Shown: positions 21,165 to 32,994, numbered from the stretch's first letter. The stretch is DNA of 64,000 bases from Bradyrhizobium betae (GCF_008932115.1 NZ_CP044543.1:3168501-3232500), one strand, 5' to 3'. The notes: a model not told the origin generated them from the letters alone. A program made the numbers and translations.

Positions 21165-22295
21165 TCAGCTCGCCCGATTGCTGAATAGATCCTTGACCTT
21201 GGCGAAGAAGCCGACGGATTCGGGCTGGGTATTGCCGGAGGAGAGCTTTTCGAACTCGGCCAGCAATTCCTGCTGTTTCTTGGTGAGATTTTGCGGGGTC
21301 TCGACCGCGACCTGGACGTACATGTCACCGGTCTGGCGCGAGCGGAGCACCGGCATGCCTTTTGATGCAATGCGGAATCGGCGACCCGTCTGGGTTCCGG
21401 CCGGCACTTTCACCTTGGTCTTGCCCTTGTCGATGGTCGGCACCTCGAATTCGCCGCCGAGAGCGGCCGTCACCATCGAGATCGGCACACGGCAATGCAG
21501 ATCCGCGCCGTCGCGCTGGAAGAGCTGGTGCTGGGCCAGCGACAGGAAGATGTAGAGATCGCCGGGCGGACCGCCGCGGACCCCCGCCTCGCCCTCGCCG
21601 GCGAGCCTGATCCTGGTGCCGTCCTCGACGCCCTGTGGAATGTTCACCGACAGCGTCCGCTCGCGGGTGACCCGGCCCTGGCCCGAGCAGGACGGGCAGG
21701 GGTCCTCGATCATCTGGCCGCGGCCCTGGCAGCCGGGGCAGGTGCGCTCGAGCGTGAAGAAGCCCTGCGACTGCCGCACGCGGCCGGCGCCGCCGCAGGT
21801 CGAGCAGGCCTTCGGCTTGGTGCCGGCCTTGGCGCCGGTGCCCGAGCAGTCCTCGCAGGTCACCGAGACCGGGATCTCGATCTGCGCGGTCTTGCCGCCG
21901 AAAGCTTCTTCGAGCGTGATTTCCATGTTGTAGCGCAGATCGGCGCCGCGCTCGCGGCCGCCGCCGCGGCCGCGCTGTCCGGCCATGCCGAACAGATCTT
22001 CGAAAATGTCGGAGAAGGAAGAGGCGAAGCCGGCGCCGAAACCAGGACCGCCGCCGGGGCCACCCTGCTCGAAGGCCGCATGACCGAAACGGTCATAGGC
22101 AGCGCGCTTGTCCTTGTCTTTCAGGACCTCGTAGGCCTCGTTGATTTCCTTGAACTTGACCTCGCTGGTGTCGTCCCCGGGATTGCGGTCGGGGTGAAAC
22201 TTCATCGCAAGCTTGCGGAAGGACGATTTCAGCACGGAATCGTCGGCAGAGCGTTCGACTTCGAGGGTTTCGTAATAGCAGCGCTTGGTGGACAT
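21165..22295 (-). CDS. dnaJ: Chaperone DnaJ
   Basis: Hsp40 co-chaperone of DnaK. The 376-residue protein has the J-domain with HPD at 34-36 and a Gly/Phe-rich linker ([17 protein letters not shown]). It has four zinc-finger repeats ([32 protein letters not shown]) and the C-terminal substrate-binding domains. It follows dnaK on the same strand after 275 bp that contain a strong hairpin, so expression may be coupled but differentially processed. Confidence 0.97.
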   Translation of the reverse strand: MSTKRCYYETLEVERSADDSVLKSSFRKLAMKFHPDRNPGDDTSEVKFKEINEAYEVLKDKDKRAAYDRFGHAAFEQGGPGGGPGFGAGFASSFSDIFEDLFGMAGQRGRGGGRERGADLRYNMEITLEEAFGGKTAQIEIPVSVTCEDCSGTGAKAGTKPKACSTCGGAGRVRQSQGFFTLERTCPGCQGRGQMIEDPCPSCSGQGRVTRERTLSVNIPQGVEDGTRIRLAGEGEAGVRGGPPGDLYIFLSLAQHQLFQRDGADLHCRVPISMVTAALGGEFEVPTIDKGKTKVKVPAGTQTGRRFRIASKGMPVLRSRQTGDMYVQVAVETPQNLTKKQQELLAEFEKLSSGNTQPESVGFFAKVKDLFSNRAS

Positions 22296-22496
22296 GTCGG
22301 ACCCGGTCTATCCAATCGCGATTCAAGTCGGAGCGAAACAGCGTCGCCGCGCGACGATACAGGCAGCTTTGATATAGGCGTCGCTGCGCGTTGCGGCAGA
22401 GGGCTGCTTCGCGGCGTTGAGCATAACGGCTGGGAATTGATCGATCGTAACGGGGCCGATCGCGACAGAGCCTTGCCCCGTTGAGCCCGACACGAC

Positions 22497-22521
22497 GGCC
22501 TCCCCCACGAGGGGGGAGGCC
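22497..22521. repeat. Hairpin between dnaK and dnaJ
   Basis: GGCCTCCCCC (22497-22506) pairs perfectly with GGGGGAGGCC (22512-22521) around a short loop. It lies between the dnaK stop and the dnaJ start. No T-run follows on the dnaKJ-coding strand, so it looks more like an mRNA stability or processing element than a strong terminator. Confidence 0.55.
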
Positions 22522-22570
22522 GGTGAAGCGTGTTGGGTCCAAGCCGTCCGCATCATCACCCTCTTGGGGA

Positions 22571-24472
<1,902 letters not shown>

Positions 24473-24577
24473 GGTCCTGATATCCTTCTTTTTGCGGCAG
24501 GTTGGCTGGGCCCAGAAGGCACCCGAACCGCAACCCCCTAAGATCAAACATTCGCGATATTGCGATGGTTGACGCTC

Positions 24578-24604
24578 ATATAGGAGGGGGGAGGGGCCCG
24601 CAAG
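24578..24604 (-). promoter_or_regulatory. RpoH (sigma-32)-type promoter of dnaK
   Basis: On the minus strand CTTG (24604-24601) is followed after exactly 17 bases by CTATAT (24583-24578). This fits the alphaproteobacterial heat-shock consensus CTTG-N17-CTATnT. Transcription would begin near 24570, giving a leader of roughly 100 bases. The dnaKJ genes of Bradyrhizobium are known to depend on sigma-32. No CIRCE element is seen here. Confidence 0.75.
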
Positions 24605-24869
24605 GACCGAACGCAAGTTTCGGCCGTGAAAACATTGGGTTTTGGAAGATCATATCCGGGCTCGACCGCACTTGCGGGTGAGGAATTATTAACAGGTCCG
24701 CGCGATCCGCCGGCCCGCGCCACATTGATCCGCCCCACCCTGTTACGGCCAGACCAAACCCGTTAAAAGGCGGACCGGCCGGACAGCCGCCACCGAGGCT
24801 GCCTCGCGCGACAAAGCGGCCCGGTCGCCGACCATCGAACGGCCTCAATGTGAACCAATCAGAGTGCCC

Positions 24870-25811
24870 ATGAAGCTGATCCGCCCCCTCGCCGCGCTCG
24901 CCCTCCTCGCCGCCACGGCACTTCCGGCCTTTGCCGCCGACGCCGTTTTCCCGCCCGGCTTGCGCCTCGGCATGGTGCCGCTGGTCGGCCTCAACACGGC
25001 AAAGACCTTTCCGGGCTTCGAGAGCGAGGACGGCAACGTCAAGGTCCTGATCACCGAGCTGCCGCCGGCCGCCTATGGCGAGGTCGTCAGCGCCTTCAAT
25101 TCCAATCCGAACGGCGCCAATGGCGTCAAGCAGGACAAGGTCGAGACCCCCGCCGGCCTTGCCTATTTCACCACCGAAACCGGCAAGGCCGGCGATACCC
25201 CGGTGAAGCGCTATTCGATGATCGTGCCGGGTGCCGGCTTCTCCGGCTATGTCGCGGTGCAGATCCCCGAGAATGCGACCAAGATCTACACCGACGAGGC
25301 GGTGCGGCAGATGTTTGCGAGCGCCACCACGCGCAAGCAGGTCTCGGCCGAAGAGCAGATCGGGCTGATGCCGTTCAAAATCACCGATCTCGCCGAATTC
25401 AAGGACATCCGCACGCTGGCGCCGGGCTCCAGCATCATCCTGGCCGACGGCGACGAGGCCACCGGCTACGAGTCGAAGCCGTTCATGATCCTCGGCCTGA
25501 TCGGCGCCACCCCGCAAGCCGCCGACGACCGCGCCCGCTTCGCCCAGGAGGCCGCGCTGCAGATCCCCGGCGTGCGCGAATCGCGCGTCACCATGTCCGA
25601 GCCGATCCGCATCAACGGCCAGCAGGGTTTCGAGACCCGGATCGACGGCATCAGCGGCAAGGACAAGACCCCGGTGACCGTGGTGCAGTGGATCCGCTTC
25701 TCCAGCGGCGGCGCCTCGCTGCGCATCATCGCCAGCGCCCCGCGCGACCAGTGGGCGGCCGCCTTCACCCGCTTCCGCACCGTGCGCGACGGGATCCAGC
25801 CGAAGGGGTAG
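24870..25811 (+). CDS. Secreted protein of unknown function
   Basis: A 313-residue protein with a clear Sec signal: MKLIRPLAALALLAATALPAFA, cleavage near residue 22. The mature protein begins ADAVFPPGLRLGMVPLVGLNTAKTFPGFE and appears as a mixed alpha/beta soluble domain without cysteines or transmembrane segments. I recognise no catalytic motif. ATG 24870 is preferred over GTG 24864, which would place two residues before the signal. It is divergent from dnaK and is followed after 169 bp by the nicotinamidase gene. Probably periplasmic. Confidence 0.8.
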   Translation: MKLIRPLAALALLAATALPAFAADAVFPPGLRLGMVPLVGLNTAKTFPGFESEDGNVKVLITELPPAAYGEVVSAFNSNPNGANGVKQDKVETPAGLAYFTTETGKAGDTPVKRYSMIVPGAGFSGYVAVQIPENATKIYTDEAVRQMFASATTRKQVSAEEQIGLMPFKITDLAEFKDIRTLAPGSSIILADGDEATGYESKPFMILGLIGATPQAADDRARFAQEAALQIPGVRESRVTMSEPIRINGQQGFETRIDGISGKDKTPVTVVQWIRFSSGGASLRIIASAPRDQWAAAFTRFRTVRDGIQPKG

Positions 25812-25980
25812 CGCATCCACGAGCGAGATGCGCTCCCTCCCCCGCAAGCGGGCGAGGTGCACCGAGCCCGCGGCGCAAGCTCGATTGCTCACCAAGTCCG
25901 GCTGCATTTTCGGGCTTCTGTTCGTATACGAACGGAACTAGGCTGCCCTCCCGTTGGATCATCCTGGAGGGAGGCGAGCA

Positions 25981-26703
25981 ATGCTCGATCGGCGACAAAT
26001 CCTCACGGCACTCGGGACGACGGCCCTGGTAGCCCTCGCACCAACCGCACTGTTTGCAGCCGGCTCGATCAAGCCGGACGATGCCTCCGCGCTGCTCGTG
26101 ATCGACGTGCAGAACTGCTTCCTGCCGGGCGGCAGCCTCGCGGTGAAGGAAGGCGAGCAGGTCGTGCCCGTGATCAACAAGATGGCCAAGGCTTTTGCGA
26201 ACGTAGTGATGACGCAGGACTGGCACACGCCCGGCCACGTCTCGTTTGCGTCAGTCCACTCCGGCAAGAAGCCGTTCGAGACCGTCGATCTTCCCTACGG
26301 CAAGCAGGTGCTGTGGCCCGACCATTGCGTGCAGGGCACCGACGGCGCGGCGCTGTCGAAGGACCTTGCGATCCCGCATGCCGAGCTCATTATCCGCAAG
26401 GGTTTTCACAAGGACGTCGACAGCTACTCGGCCTTCCTCGAAGCCGACGGCAAGACTTCGACGGGACTTGCCGGTTATCTGAAGGGCCGCAAGATCAAGC
26501 GGGTCTTCGTCGCGGGCCTGGCGACAGATTTCTGCGTCGCCTGGACCGCGCTCGACGCGCGCAAGGCGGGTTTCGAGGTCTATGTGGTGGAGGATGCCTG
26601 CCGCGGCATCGACAATCAGGGCTCTCTCGCCAAAGCCTGGGCCGATATGGCCAAGGCCGGCGTGAAGCGGATTCAGTCTGCGGATATCGCGGCGAGCGCG
26701 TAA
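25981..26703 (+). CDS. pncA: Nicotinamidase with N-terminal export signal
   Basis: Hydrolyses nicotinamide to nicotinate for NAD salvage. In the 240-residue protein the cysteine-hydrolase triad is Asp42 (VIDVQNCF), Lys140 (IIRKGFHKD) and Cys185 (ATDFCVAW); metal ligands Asp80, His82 and His86 lie in QDWHTPGH. ATG 25981 has a strong GGAGGGAGG upstream. Unusually, residues 1-28 (MLDRRQILTALGTTALVALA and on to FAAG) form a twin-arginine-like signal, suggesting a periplasmic enzyme; most PncA proteins are cytoplasmic. A pyrazinamidase-type amidase on another amide is the alternative. Confidence 0.88.
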   Translation: MLDRRQILTALGTTALVALAPTALFAAGSIKPDDASALLVIDVQNCFLPGGSLAVKEGEQVVPVINKMAKAFANVVMTQDWHTPGHVSFASVHSGKKPFETVDLPYGKQVLWPDHCVQGTDGAALSKDLAIPHAELIIRKGFHKDVDSYSAFLEADGKTSTGLAGYLKGRKIKRVFVAGLATDFCVAWTALDARKAGFEVYVVEDACRGIDNQGSLAKAWADMAKAGVKRIQSADIAASA

Positions 26704-26763
26704 GCGGCAAAAGGAGTCATTCCGGGGCGGCTCGCAGAGTCGAACCCGGAACGACATCAAAGA

Positions 26764-27378
26764 TCAGTTCGGCGCGCCGTTCGACTCGTTGCTGTTGGCC
26801 GCAGGCGCCTTCGCGCCGCCCTTGGCGACACCGACCAGAGCCGGACGCAGCACGCGCTCGCCGATGGTGTAGCCGGCCTGCATGACTTGCACGACGGTGC
26901 CGGCGGGCACCGACGCATCCGGCACCTCGTACATCGCCTGATGGAAGTTCGGATCGAACTTCTGGCCCTGCGGATCGAGCTTCTTCACGCCGTGCTTTTC
27001 GAGCGCGCTGATCAGCGAGCGCTCGGTGAGCTCGACGCCCTCGATCAGCGCGGTCAGGCCGGGATCGGCCGCCGCCCGCGCTTCGGCCGGAACGGCATCG
27101 AGCGCGCGCTGGAGATTGTCGGCGATGTCGAGCACGTCGCGGGCAAAGCCGGTGATGCCGTAGAGCTTGGAGTCGGCAACCTCCTTGGCGGTGCGCTTGC
27201 GCAGATTTTCCATCTCGGCCAGCGTCCGCAGCATGCGGTCGCGCGCCTCGGCGGCTTCCTTCTGCAACAGCTCGACCGAACCAGGCTCGGGATCGTCGGG
27301 CATGATGTAGGGCTTCGACACCACGGGCTCGCCGGTCGCAGCAGTCGTGTCTTCGGGTTGCCGGTCTCGATCGGTCAT
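26764..27378 (-). CDS. grpE: Nucleotide exchange factor GrpE
   Basis: Releases ADP from DnaK. The 204-residue protein has the long N-terminal coiled coil (about 35-95, with [27 protein letters not shown]) and the C-terminal beta-domain ([24 protein letters not shown], then [23 protein letters not shown]). Its start overlaps the hrcA stop by four bases (27375-27378), showing an hrcA-grpE operon. Confidence 0.97.
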   Translation of the reverse strand: MTDRDRQPEDTTAATGEPVVSKPYIMPDDPEPGSVELLQKEAAEARDRMLRTLAEMENLRKRTAKEVADSKLYGITGFARDVLDIADNLQRALDAVPAEARAAADPGLTALIEGVELTERSLISALEKHGVKKLDPQGQKFDPNFHQAMYEVPDASVPAGTVVQVMQAGYTIGERVLRPALVGVAKGGAKAPAANSNESNGAPN

Positions 27379-28562
27379 CGGGTCTCTTTTCGAATTCGTC
27401 GCAGGTAGTTTTCTCGCCCGGATATCGTGCTTCGGGCGGTGAAAATCAAGCGCCCGTGATCGCGGGACCGCCGGTCAGCCCCCAGAAGGCGGCTGACGAT
27501 GCGGGCGGCGTAGTCCACGGTCGGGATCACACGGGCATAATTCAGCCGTGTCGGCCCGATCACGCCCAGAACGCCGACGATGTGGCCGGCGGCATCCCGA
27601 TAGGGCGAGATGATCGTGGAGGAGCCTGACAAGGAAAACAGCTTGTTCTCCGAGCCGATGAAGATTCTGACGCCCTCGGCGGTCTCGGCGCGTCCAAGCA
27701 GATCCACCACACCGCGCTTGGTCTCGAGGTCATCAAACAGCAGCCGGACCCGCTCGAGGTCCTCCAGCGCGTGCAGATCCTCCAGCAGATTGGCGTGGCC
27801 ACGCACGATCAACTGACGGTCCTCATTCTCGCCGCCGGACCAACTGGCGATGCCGGCCGCGATCACCTTCTGGGTGAGCTGGTCGAGCTCGGCACGGGCT
27901 TCGCCGAGTGCAGTTTCGAGCTCGAGCCGGGCCTCGGCCAACGTCCGGCCGCGAATCCGCGCATTGAGGAAATTGCCGGCCTCCGTCAGCGCCGAAGAGG
28001 GAACTCCGGGCGGCAGCGTCAAGACGCGGTTTTCGACCTGGCCGTCCTCGCCGACCAGGATCACCAGCGCCTTTTCGGGTTCCAGCCGGACGAATTCGAT
28101 GTGCTTCAGCCGCGAATTGGATTTCGGCGTCAGCACCACGGCGGCGGCGCGGGTGAGGCCGGACAGCCGCGTCAGCGCCTCCGACAGCGCCGCCTCGACC
28201 GACTGGACGTGGCCCACCGACGTCAACTGGCTCTGGATCGACTGCCGCTCGGCCTCGTTGAGGTCGCCGACCTGCATCAAGGCGTCGACGAAGAAGCGCA
28301 GGCCGAGTTCCGTCGGCAGACGGCCGGCGGAGGTGTGCGGCGCATAGATCAGGCCGAGCTGCTCCAGATCGGCCATGACGTTGCGCACCGAGGCCGGCGA
28401 CAGCGGCATGGCGATCAGGCGCGAGATATTGCGTGAGCCCACCGGCTCGCCGGTCGCCAGATAGCTTTCGACAATTTGACGAAAGATGTCGCGGGAACGC
28501 TCGTTGAGCTGGGCGAGGCCCGCGCGCGGCGCGATCAGATGGATCGGATCATGATGGGCCAC
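27375..28562 (-). CDS. hrcA: Heat-inducible transcription repressor HrcA
   Basis: Repressor that binds CIRCE elements, typically upstream of groESL. The 395-residue protein has an N-terminal winged helix ([30 protein letters not shown]) and a GAF-like core with [13 protein letters not shown] and the C-terminal [27 protein letters not shown]. It starts with GTG 28562 preceded by GAGAGGAG. I find no CIRCE inverted repeat in this window, so its target is elsewhere. Divergent from rph. Confidence 0.96.
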   Translation of the reverse strand: MAHHDPIHLIAPRAGLAQLNERSRDIFRQIVESYLATGEPVGSRNISRLIAMPLSPASVRNVMADLEQLGLIYAPHTSAGRLPTELGLRFFVDALMQVGDLNEAERQSIQSQLTSVGHVQSVEAALSEALTRLSGLTRAAAVVLTPKSNSRLKHIEFVRLEPEKALVILVGEDGQVENRVLTLPPGVPSSALTEAGNFLNARIRGRTLAEARLELETALGEARAELDQLTQKVIAAGIASWSGGENEDRQLIVRGHANLLEDLHALEDLERVRLLFDDLETKRGVVDLLGRAETAEGVRIFIGSENKLFSLSGSSTIISPYRDAAGHIVGVLGVIGPTRLNYARVIPTVDYAARIVSRLLGADRRSRDHGRLIFTARSTISGRENYLRRIRKETR

Positions 28563-28736
28563 AAACGGTAACTCCTCTCAGACGCTTGTAATTTGTCTAT
28601 CCGCACCGCCCATGACAAGCGTGGTCTTGCGGTTGGTTCAAGGTTGCCTGGGGACCGAAAAGGCCTTGCCGCTCACCCTCACCCCACTTACAAGCACCGC
28701 GAACAGCCCTTTTCCGAGAGTTTTGGAGGATTTCTC

Positions 28737-29450
28737 ATGCGGCCAAGCCGCCGTGCGCCCGACGAATTGCGCCCCGTGACGCTGGAGCGCGGCGTGGTCA
28801 AATATGCGGAAGGCTCCTGCCTGGTGAAATTCGGCGACACCCATGTGCTGGTCACCGCCACGCTGGAGGACCGCCTGCCGCCATGGCTGAAGGGTCAGGG
28901 CCGCGGCTGGGTCACCGCCGAATACGGCATGCTGCCCCGCGCGACCTCCGAACGCACCCGCCGCGAAGCTGCCGCGGGCAAGCAGAGCGGCCGTACCGTC
29001 GAAATTCAGCGCCTGATCGGCCGCTCGCTTCGTGCCATCGTCGATCTCGAAGCGCTCGGCGAGCGCCAGATCACGGTCGATTGCGACGTGCTCCAGGCCG
29101 ACGGCGGCACCCGCACCGCCTCGATCACCGGCGCCTGGGTGGCGCTGGCCGATTGCATCAGCTGGATGAAGGCGCGCAACATGATCAAGACCAACGTGAT
29201 GCGCGACAACGTCGCCGCGATCTCCTGCGGCATCTACAACGGCACCCCCGTGCTCGATCTCGATTATGCCGAGGATTCGGCGGCCGAAACCGACGCCAAT
29301 TTCGTCATGACCGGCGACGGCCGCATCATCGAGGTGCAGGGCACCGCGGAACGCGAGCCGTTCACGCAGGACGAGTTCCTGGCGTTGATCGCGCTGGCGC
29401 AGAAGGGCATCGCGCGTCTCGTGGACTTGCAGAAACTGGCCGTGGCGTAG
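28737..29450 (+). CDS. rph: Ribonuclease PH
   Basis: Phosphorolytic 3'-5' exoribonuclease that trims tRNA precursors. The 237-residue protein starts at ATG 28737 behind TTGGAGGA, giving [19 protein letters not shown]. Motifs include [16 protein letters not shown], the RNA-binding [17 protein letters not shown] and the phosphate/metal region [18 protein letters not shown]. Followed 11 bases later by rdgB, as in many alphaproteobacteria. Confidence 0.97.
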   Translation: MRPSRRAPDELRPVTLERGVVKYAEGSCLVKFGDTHVLVTATLEDRLPPWLKGQGRGWVTAEYGMLPRATSERTRREAAAGKQSGRTVEIQRLIGRSLRAIVDLEALGERQITVDCDVLQADGGTRTASITGAWVALADCISWMKARNMIKTNVMRDNVAAISCGIYNGTPVLDLDYAEDSAAETDANFVMTGDGRIIEVQGTAEREPFTQDEFLALIALAQKGIARLVDLQKLAVA

Positions 29451-29461
29451 TCAATCAGCCG

Positions 29462-30097
29462 ATGCACCGCCGAATCACCGGAAAGCTCGTCATTGCGACC
29501 CACAATCCCGGCAAGCTCGCCGAGATGAAGGAGCTGCTCGCGCCTTACGGCATCGAGGCGGTGTCGGCCGGTGAGCTCGGCCTGCCCGAGCCTGAAGAGA
29601 CCGGCAACGATTTCCGCAGCAACGCCGCGATCAAGGCGATCGCGGCGGCGCAGGCAACCAAGCTTCCCGCATTCGCCGACGATTCCGGCATCGTCGTCGA
29701 CGCGCTCGACGGCGCGCCCGGCATCTACAGCGCGCGCTGGGCCGGCCCGAGCAAGGATTTTTCCGCGGCGATGGCGCAGATCGAACGCCTGCTGCAGGAG
29801 CGCGGCGCGATCACGCCGGACAAGCGCACCGCGCATTTCGTCTCCGCGCTCTGCGTCGCCTGGCCCGACGATCATCTCGAAGAGGTCGAGGCGCGCGCCG
29901 ACGGCACGCTGGTGTGGCCGCCGCGCGGCACAGCCGGATTCGGCTACGATCCGATGTTCCTGCCGAGCGGTCATGACCGCACCTTCGGCGAGATGACCAG
30001 CATCGAGAAGCACGGCCTGCCGCCGCTCGGCCTCGGCCTGTCGCACCGCGCCCGCGCCTTCGTGAAACTGGCGGAGATCTGCCTTGAGCCGCGATAG
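29462..30097 (+). CDS. rdgB: XTP/dITP pyrophosphatase (RdgB/HAM1)
   Basis: House-cleaning enzyme that hydrolyses non-canonical purine triphosphates. In the 211-residue protein the substrate loop is [13 protein letters not shown], the metal/phosphate region is [26 protein letters not shown], and [15 protein letters not shown] and LSHRARAF are family signatures. It overlaps the proposed hemW start by 14 bases, indicating an rph-rdgB-hemW transcript. Confidence 0.96.
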   Translation: MHRRITGKLVIATHNPGKLAEMKELLAPYGIEAVSAGELGLPEPEETGNDFRSNAAIKAIAAAQATKLPAFADDSGIVVDALDGAPGIYSARWAGPSKDFSAAMAQIERLLQERGAITPDKRTAHFVSALCVAWPDDHLEEVEARADGTLVWPPRGTAGFGYDPMFLPSGHDRTFGEMTSIEKHGLPPLGLGLSHRARAFVKLAEICLEPR

Positions 30098-31298
30098 AGC
30101 GCTTTCGAGCGAAGTGGGTACCGGTTCGCGCCAGGAAAGCGCGTCAAAACAAGACTCCGAAGCCTTCGGCGTTTACGTCCACTGGCCGTTCTGCCTGTCG
30201 AAGTGCCCCTATTGCGACTTCAACAGCCATGTCCGTCACGCCGCGATCGACGAAGCCCGCTTCGCTTCGGCTTTTGCGCGTGAGATCGAAACCACCGCGC
30301 AGCGCGCCCCCGGCCGCAAGGTCACCTCGATCTTCCTCGGCGGCGGCACGCCGTCGCTGATGCAGCCGGCAACCGTCGGCGCCGTGCTCGATGCCATCGG
30401 CAAGCACTGGCGCGTCGCCAGCGATGTCGAGGTGACGCTGGAGGCAAATCCGACCAGCGTCGAGGCCACCCGCTTCGCCGGCTATCGCGCCGCCGGCGTC
30501 AACCGCGTCTCGCTTGGCGTGCAGGCGCTCGACGATGCCTCGCTGAAAGCGCTGGGCCGCATGCACAGCGCGCGCGAGGCCCTCGATGCGGTCGCGATCG
30601 CGCGCCGTTCGTTCGACCGTTATTCGTTCGACCTGATCTACGCCCGCCCCGACCAGACGCCGGCGATGTGGGCCGATGAACTCAAGCTCGCGATCGACGA
30701 AGCAGCCGAGCATCTGTCGCTCTATCAACTGACGATCGAAGAGGGCACGCCGTTCTTCGGCCTGCACCAGGCCGGCAAGCTGAAGACACCGGACGAAGCG
30801 GTCGCGCGCGCGCTCTACGACGTCACGCAGGAAACCTGCGACAAGCTTGGCCTGCCCGCCTACGAGATCTCGAACCACGCGCGGCGCGGCGCCGAATGCC
30901 GGCACAATCTGGTGTACTGGCGCGGTGAGGAATATGCCGGCATCGGTCCCGGCGCCCACGGCCGCCTCGACATCGACGGCATCCGCCACGCCACCGCCAC
31001 CGAGAAGCGTCCCGAAGCCTGGCTGATGCGGGTCGAGACCAACGGCCACGGCAACATCACCGACGATCTCCTCAACAGCGAAGAGCGTGCCGACGAATTC
31101 CTGCTGATGGGACTGCGTCTGGCCGAAGGCATCGACCCCGAGCGCTACAAAGCGCTCTCCGGCCGCCCGCTCGATCCCAAACGCATCGCGCTGCTGCGCG
31201 AAGAGGGCGCGATCGTCGTTGATGCGACAGGGCGGTTGCGCGTGACCAGCAGCGGCTTTCCGGTGCTGGATGCGGTGGTCGCGGATCTTGCGGCGTAG
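30084..31298 (+). CDS. hemW: HemW-type radical SAM heme chaperone
   Basis: Radical SAM protein related to coproporphyrinogen III oxidase HemN; HemW delivers heme rather than oxidising porphyrin. In the 404-residue version the [4Fe-4S] cysteines are Cys37, Cys41 and Cys44 ([16 protein letters not shown]), without the extra motif that distinguishes HemN. The start is TTG 30084 or GTG 30114; no start codon occurs between the 30099-30142 palindrome and the conserved VYVHWPFC. The palindrome must therefore contribute coding sequence or the start codon itself. Confidence 0.9.
   Translation: MSRDRALSSEVGTGSRQESASKQDSEAFGVYVHWPFCLSKCPYCDFNSHVRHAAIDEARFASAFAREIETTAQRAPGRKVTSIFLGGGTPSLMQPATVGAVLDAIGKHWRVASDVEVTLEANPTSVEATRFAGYRAAGVNRVSLGVQALDDASLKALGRMHSAREALDAVAIARRSFDRYSFDLIYARPDQTPAMWADELKLAIDEAAEHLSLYQLTIEEGTPFFGLHQAGKLKTPDEAVARALYDVTQETCDKLGLPAYEISNHARRGAECRHNLVYWRGEEYAGIGPGAHGRLDIDGIRHATATEKRPEAWLMRVETNGHGNITDDLLNSEERADEFLLMGLRLAEGIDPERYKALSGRPLDPKRIALLREEGAIVVDATGRLRVTSSGFPVLDAVVADLAA
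30099..30142. repeat. Palindromic repeat inside hemW 5' coding region
   Basis: GCGCTTTC (30099-30106) and GAAAGCGC (30135-30142) are perfect inverted arms enclosing GAGCGAAGTGGGTACCGGTTCGCG. The intergenic element at 40224-40267 has the same sequence apart from a few substitutions, which shows this is a dispersed family. Here it lies directly after the rdgB stop and in frame with hemW. Confidence 0.85.
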
Positions 31299-31307
31299 CA
31301 AGACGCC

Positions 31308-31400
31308 GTAGGGTGGGCAAAGCGAAGCGTGCCCACCATTCTCACGGCGTTTACGGATAGACGGTGGGCACGGCGCAAAGTGCGCCTTTGCCCACCCTAC
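31308..31400. repeat. GTAGGGTGGGCAAAG palindromic repeat
   Basis: GTAGGGTGGGCAAAG (31308-31322) and CTTTGCCCACCCTAC (31386-31400) are perfect 15-bp inverted arms, with inner GTGCCCACC and GGTGGGCAC copies. The same family occurs at 46123-46221. It lies between convergent hemW and the lipoprotein gene. Confidence 0.85.
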
Positions 31401-31417
31401 CGCACCGTCGTCGCGAA

Positions 31418-32671
31418 CTACGCCCCAAAACTCTTCGGCGAGCCCGCGACCGCCACACCACCGCCGGTCGTCACCTTCATCACCGCGAGCCCGCGTTCAT
31501 TGGTGCCATCGGCGCGGAAACGAAACAGGCCGTCGATGCCGGCGAAGCCGGAAGGGTTGGTCAGCACGTCCGGCGAGAAGCGCGTCGGGCCTTGCGTGCG
31601 CGCGAGCGCGGCGACGAGAGCAACCGCGTCATAGGCGAGCGTCGCGGTGCGGATCGGATCGGCGCCGTATTTGGTGCGATAGCGGCCGGAGAACGCGCGG
31701 AAGCCGGCCGGATCCGGCGCGGCATAGAGACCTCCTTGCAGGCTCGCATTGGCGTAGACGCGCGGGCTGTCCCACAGGCCGGTGCCGAGCAGCTGGATGT
31801 TGCGCAAATTCGCGCCCGCTGCGGTCATCGCGTCGGCCACCGAGACGACGGCATCGCCGTCATCGGCAATGAACAGCGCATCCGCGCCGCCGAGCTGCTG
31901 CGCCACGGTGCGCGCCGGCGTGGCGCGATCGGCGCCGTATTTCTCGAACGCGACGATGCGCCCGCCACGGCGCGGCACCGCCGCCTTCACCGCGGCCTCG
32001 ACGACATTGCCGTAGGCATTGTCAGGCACGAGCACGGCGACCGAGCGCTTTCCGATGCTGGCGGAATATTCGACGATGCGGTTGACATCAGACTCCGGCA
32101 GGAACGAGAGCAGATAGACGCCGCGGCCGGCGATGCTGGAGTCGGTCGAGAACGCGATCACGGAAATGCTCCGCGTGCGCGCGACCTGCGCGACCGCGGG
32201 CACCGACTGCGCGAACAGCGGCCCCAGGATGATCTCGGCGCCTTCGTCGACCGCCTGCTGTGCGCCTTGTTGCGCACCTTGCGGGCTGCCGTTGTCGTCC
32301 TTGATCAGGAGCTGGATGTTGGGATTCTGGAACTCGGCCAGCGCCATCTCGGCGGCGTTGCGCATGGATTGCGCGGCAAGGCCCGCGTTACCGGCAGCCG
32401 AGAGCGGCAGGATCACGGCGACCTTGACGCCACCGGTGCCGGCGGTCGTTGCCTGCTGCGGCGGGCCGGCCGGCTGGGCCGGCGGCGGGGAAGAGCTGCT
32501 GAACGGATTGGAGAACTGGCTGAGACTCTGCTGCACGCCGGCGCAGGCCGACAGCAGGGGCGTGCCGAGCAACAGGCCGACCGCGCTCCGCCGGGTCGCT
32601 CCCGAGAATCGGGGCCCCTGAACGGGAGACTCCTCCGAAAAGGAAGATCTGGGATCACGCGGGCCCGGCAT
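31418..32671 (-). CDS. LppC/LpoA-like periplasmic-binding-fold lipoprotein
   Basis: A 417-residue protein with a type 1 periplasmic binding fold, of the penicillin-binding-protein activator (LpoA/LppC) type or an amino-acid ABC-transporter binding-protein relative. ATG 32671 begins a leader with a lipobox LLSACAG (Cys43) preceded by TRRSAVGLLLG. A Ser/Pro linker (about 50-80) follows, then KVAVILPLSAAGNAGLAAQSMRNAAEMAL. It is divergent from rsmI, the usual context of this family. Predicted outer-membrane or periplasmic lipoprotein that aids peptidoglycan synthesis; ligand unknown. Confidence 0.85.
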   Translation of the reverse strand: MPGPRDPRSSFSEESPVQGPRFSGATRRSAVGLLLGTPLLSACAGVQQSLSQFSNPFSSSSPPPAQPAGPPQQATTAGTGGVKVAVILPLSAAGNAGLAAQSMRNAAEMALAEFQNPNIQLLIKDDNGSPQGAQQGAQQAVDEGAEIILGPLFAQSVPAVAQVARTRSISVIAFSTDSSIAGRGVYLLSFLPESDVNRIVEYSASIGKRSVAVLVPDNAYGNVVEAAVKAAVPRRGGRIVAFEKYGADRATPARTVAQQLGGADALFIADDGDAVVSVADAMTAAGANLRNIQLLGTGLWDSPRVYANASLQGGLYAAPDPAGFRAFSGRYRTKYGADPIRTATLAYDAVALVAALARTQGPTRFSPDVLTNPSGFAGIDGLFRFRADGTNERGLAVMKVTTGGGVAVAGSPKSFGA

Positions 32672-32898
32672 GGCAGCTTCTCTTCTGACCGGCCCTCGCC
32701 AGCCGGTCACTACATTCTTTCCACGACACAAGCCGCGGATTCAGGCATATTGTCGGCAAATAGTTAACTAAAACAAAAGGATAATACCCGCTTAACGCGG
32801 CCACCCTTCAGGTCCTGGCTAGCTGTCCACCGTCCGTCACCCAGCATCAAGGCGGCGTTTCCGCCGCGAATATGGCGCTGATGCTTCATTCCCTCTGC

Positions 32899-32923
32899 AA
32901 TGTGATGCCGGATGGATCACATT
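32899..32923. promoter_or_regulatory. Inverted repeat AATGTGAT-N9-ATCACATT
   Basis: Perfect 8-bp arms at 32899-32906 and 32916-32923 flank nine bases, about 90 bp upstream of rsmI. The half-site TGTGA/TCACA is CRP/FNR-like, but the spacing (N11 between TGTGA and TCACA) is longer than the usual N6. The cognate regulator is unknown. Confidence 0.4.
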
Positions 32924-32946
32924 CCAGTCTTCCCACCCCTTCCCTC

Positions 32947-32994
32947 GGCATGATCTTTTTCGCGGGACCGGTTCCCAGCCCCTGATATCATGCC
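32947..32994. repeat. GGCATGAT palindromic repeat
   Basis: GGCATGAT (32947-32954) and ATCATGCC (32987-32994) are inverted arms, with CGGGACCGGTTCCC forming an inner palindrome. The layout resembles the element at 17772-17820. It ends 15 bp before the rsmI start codon. Confidence 0.6.

Noticed and set aside
28563..28736. CIRCE or RpoH element upstream of hrcA
   Set aside because: No TTAGCACTC/GAGTGCTAA pair and no CTTG with correct spacing to a -10.
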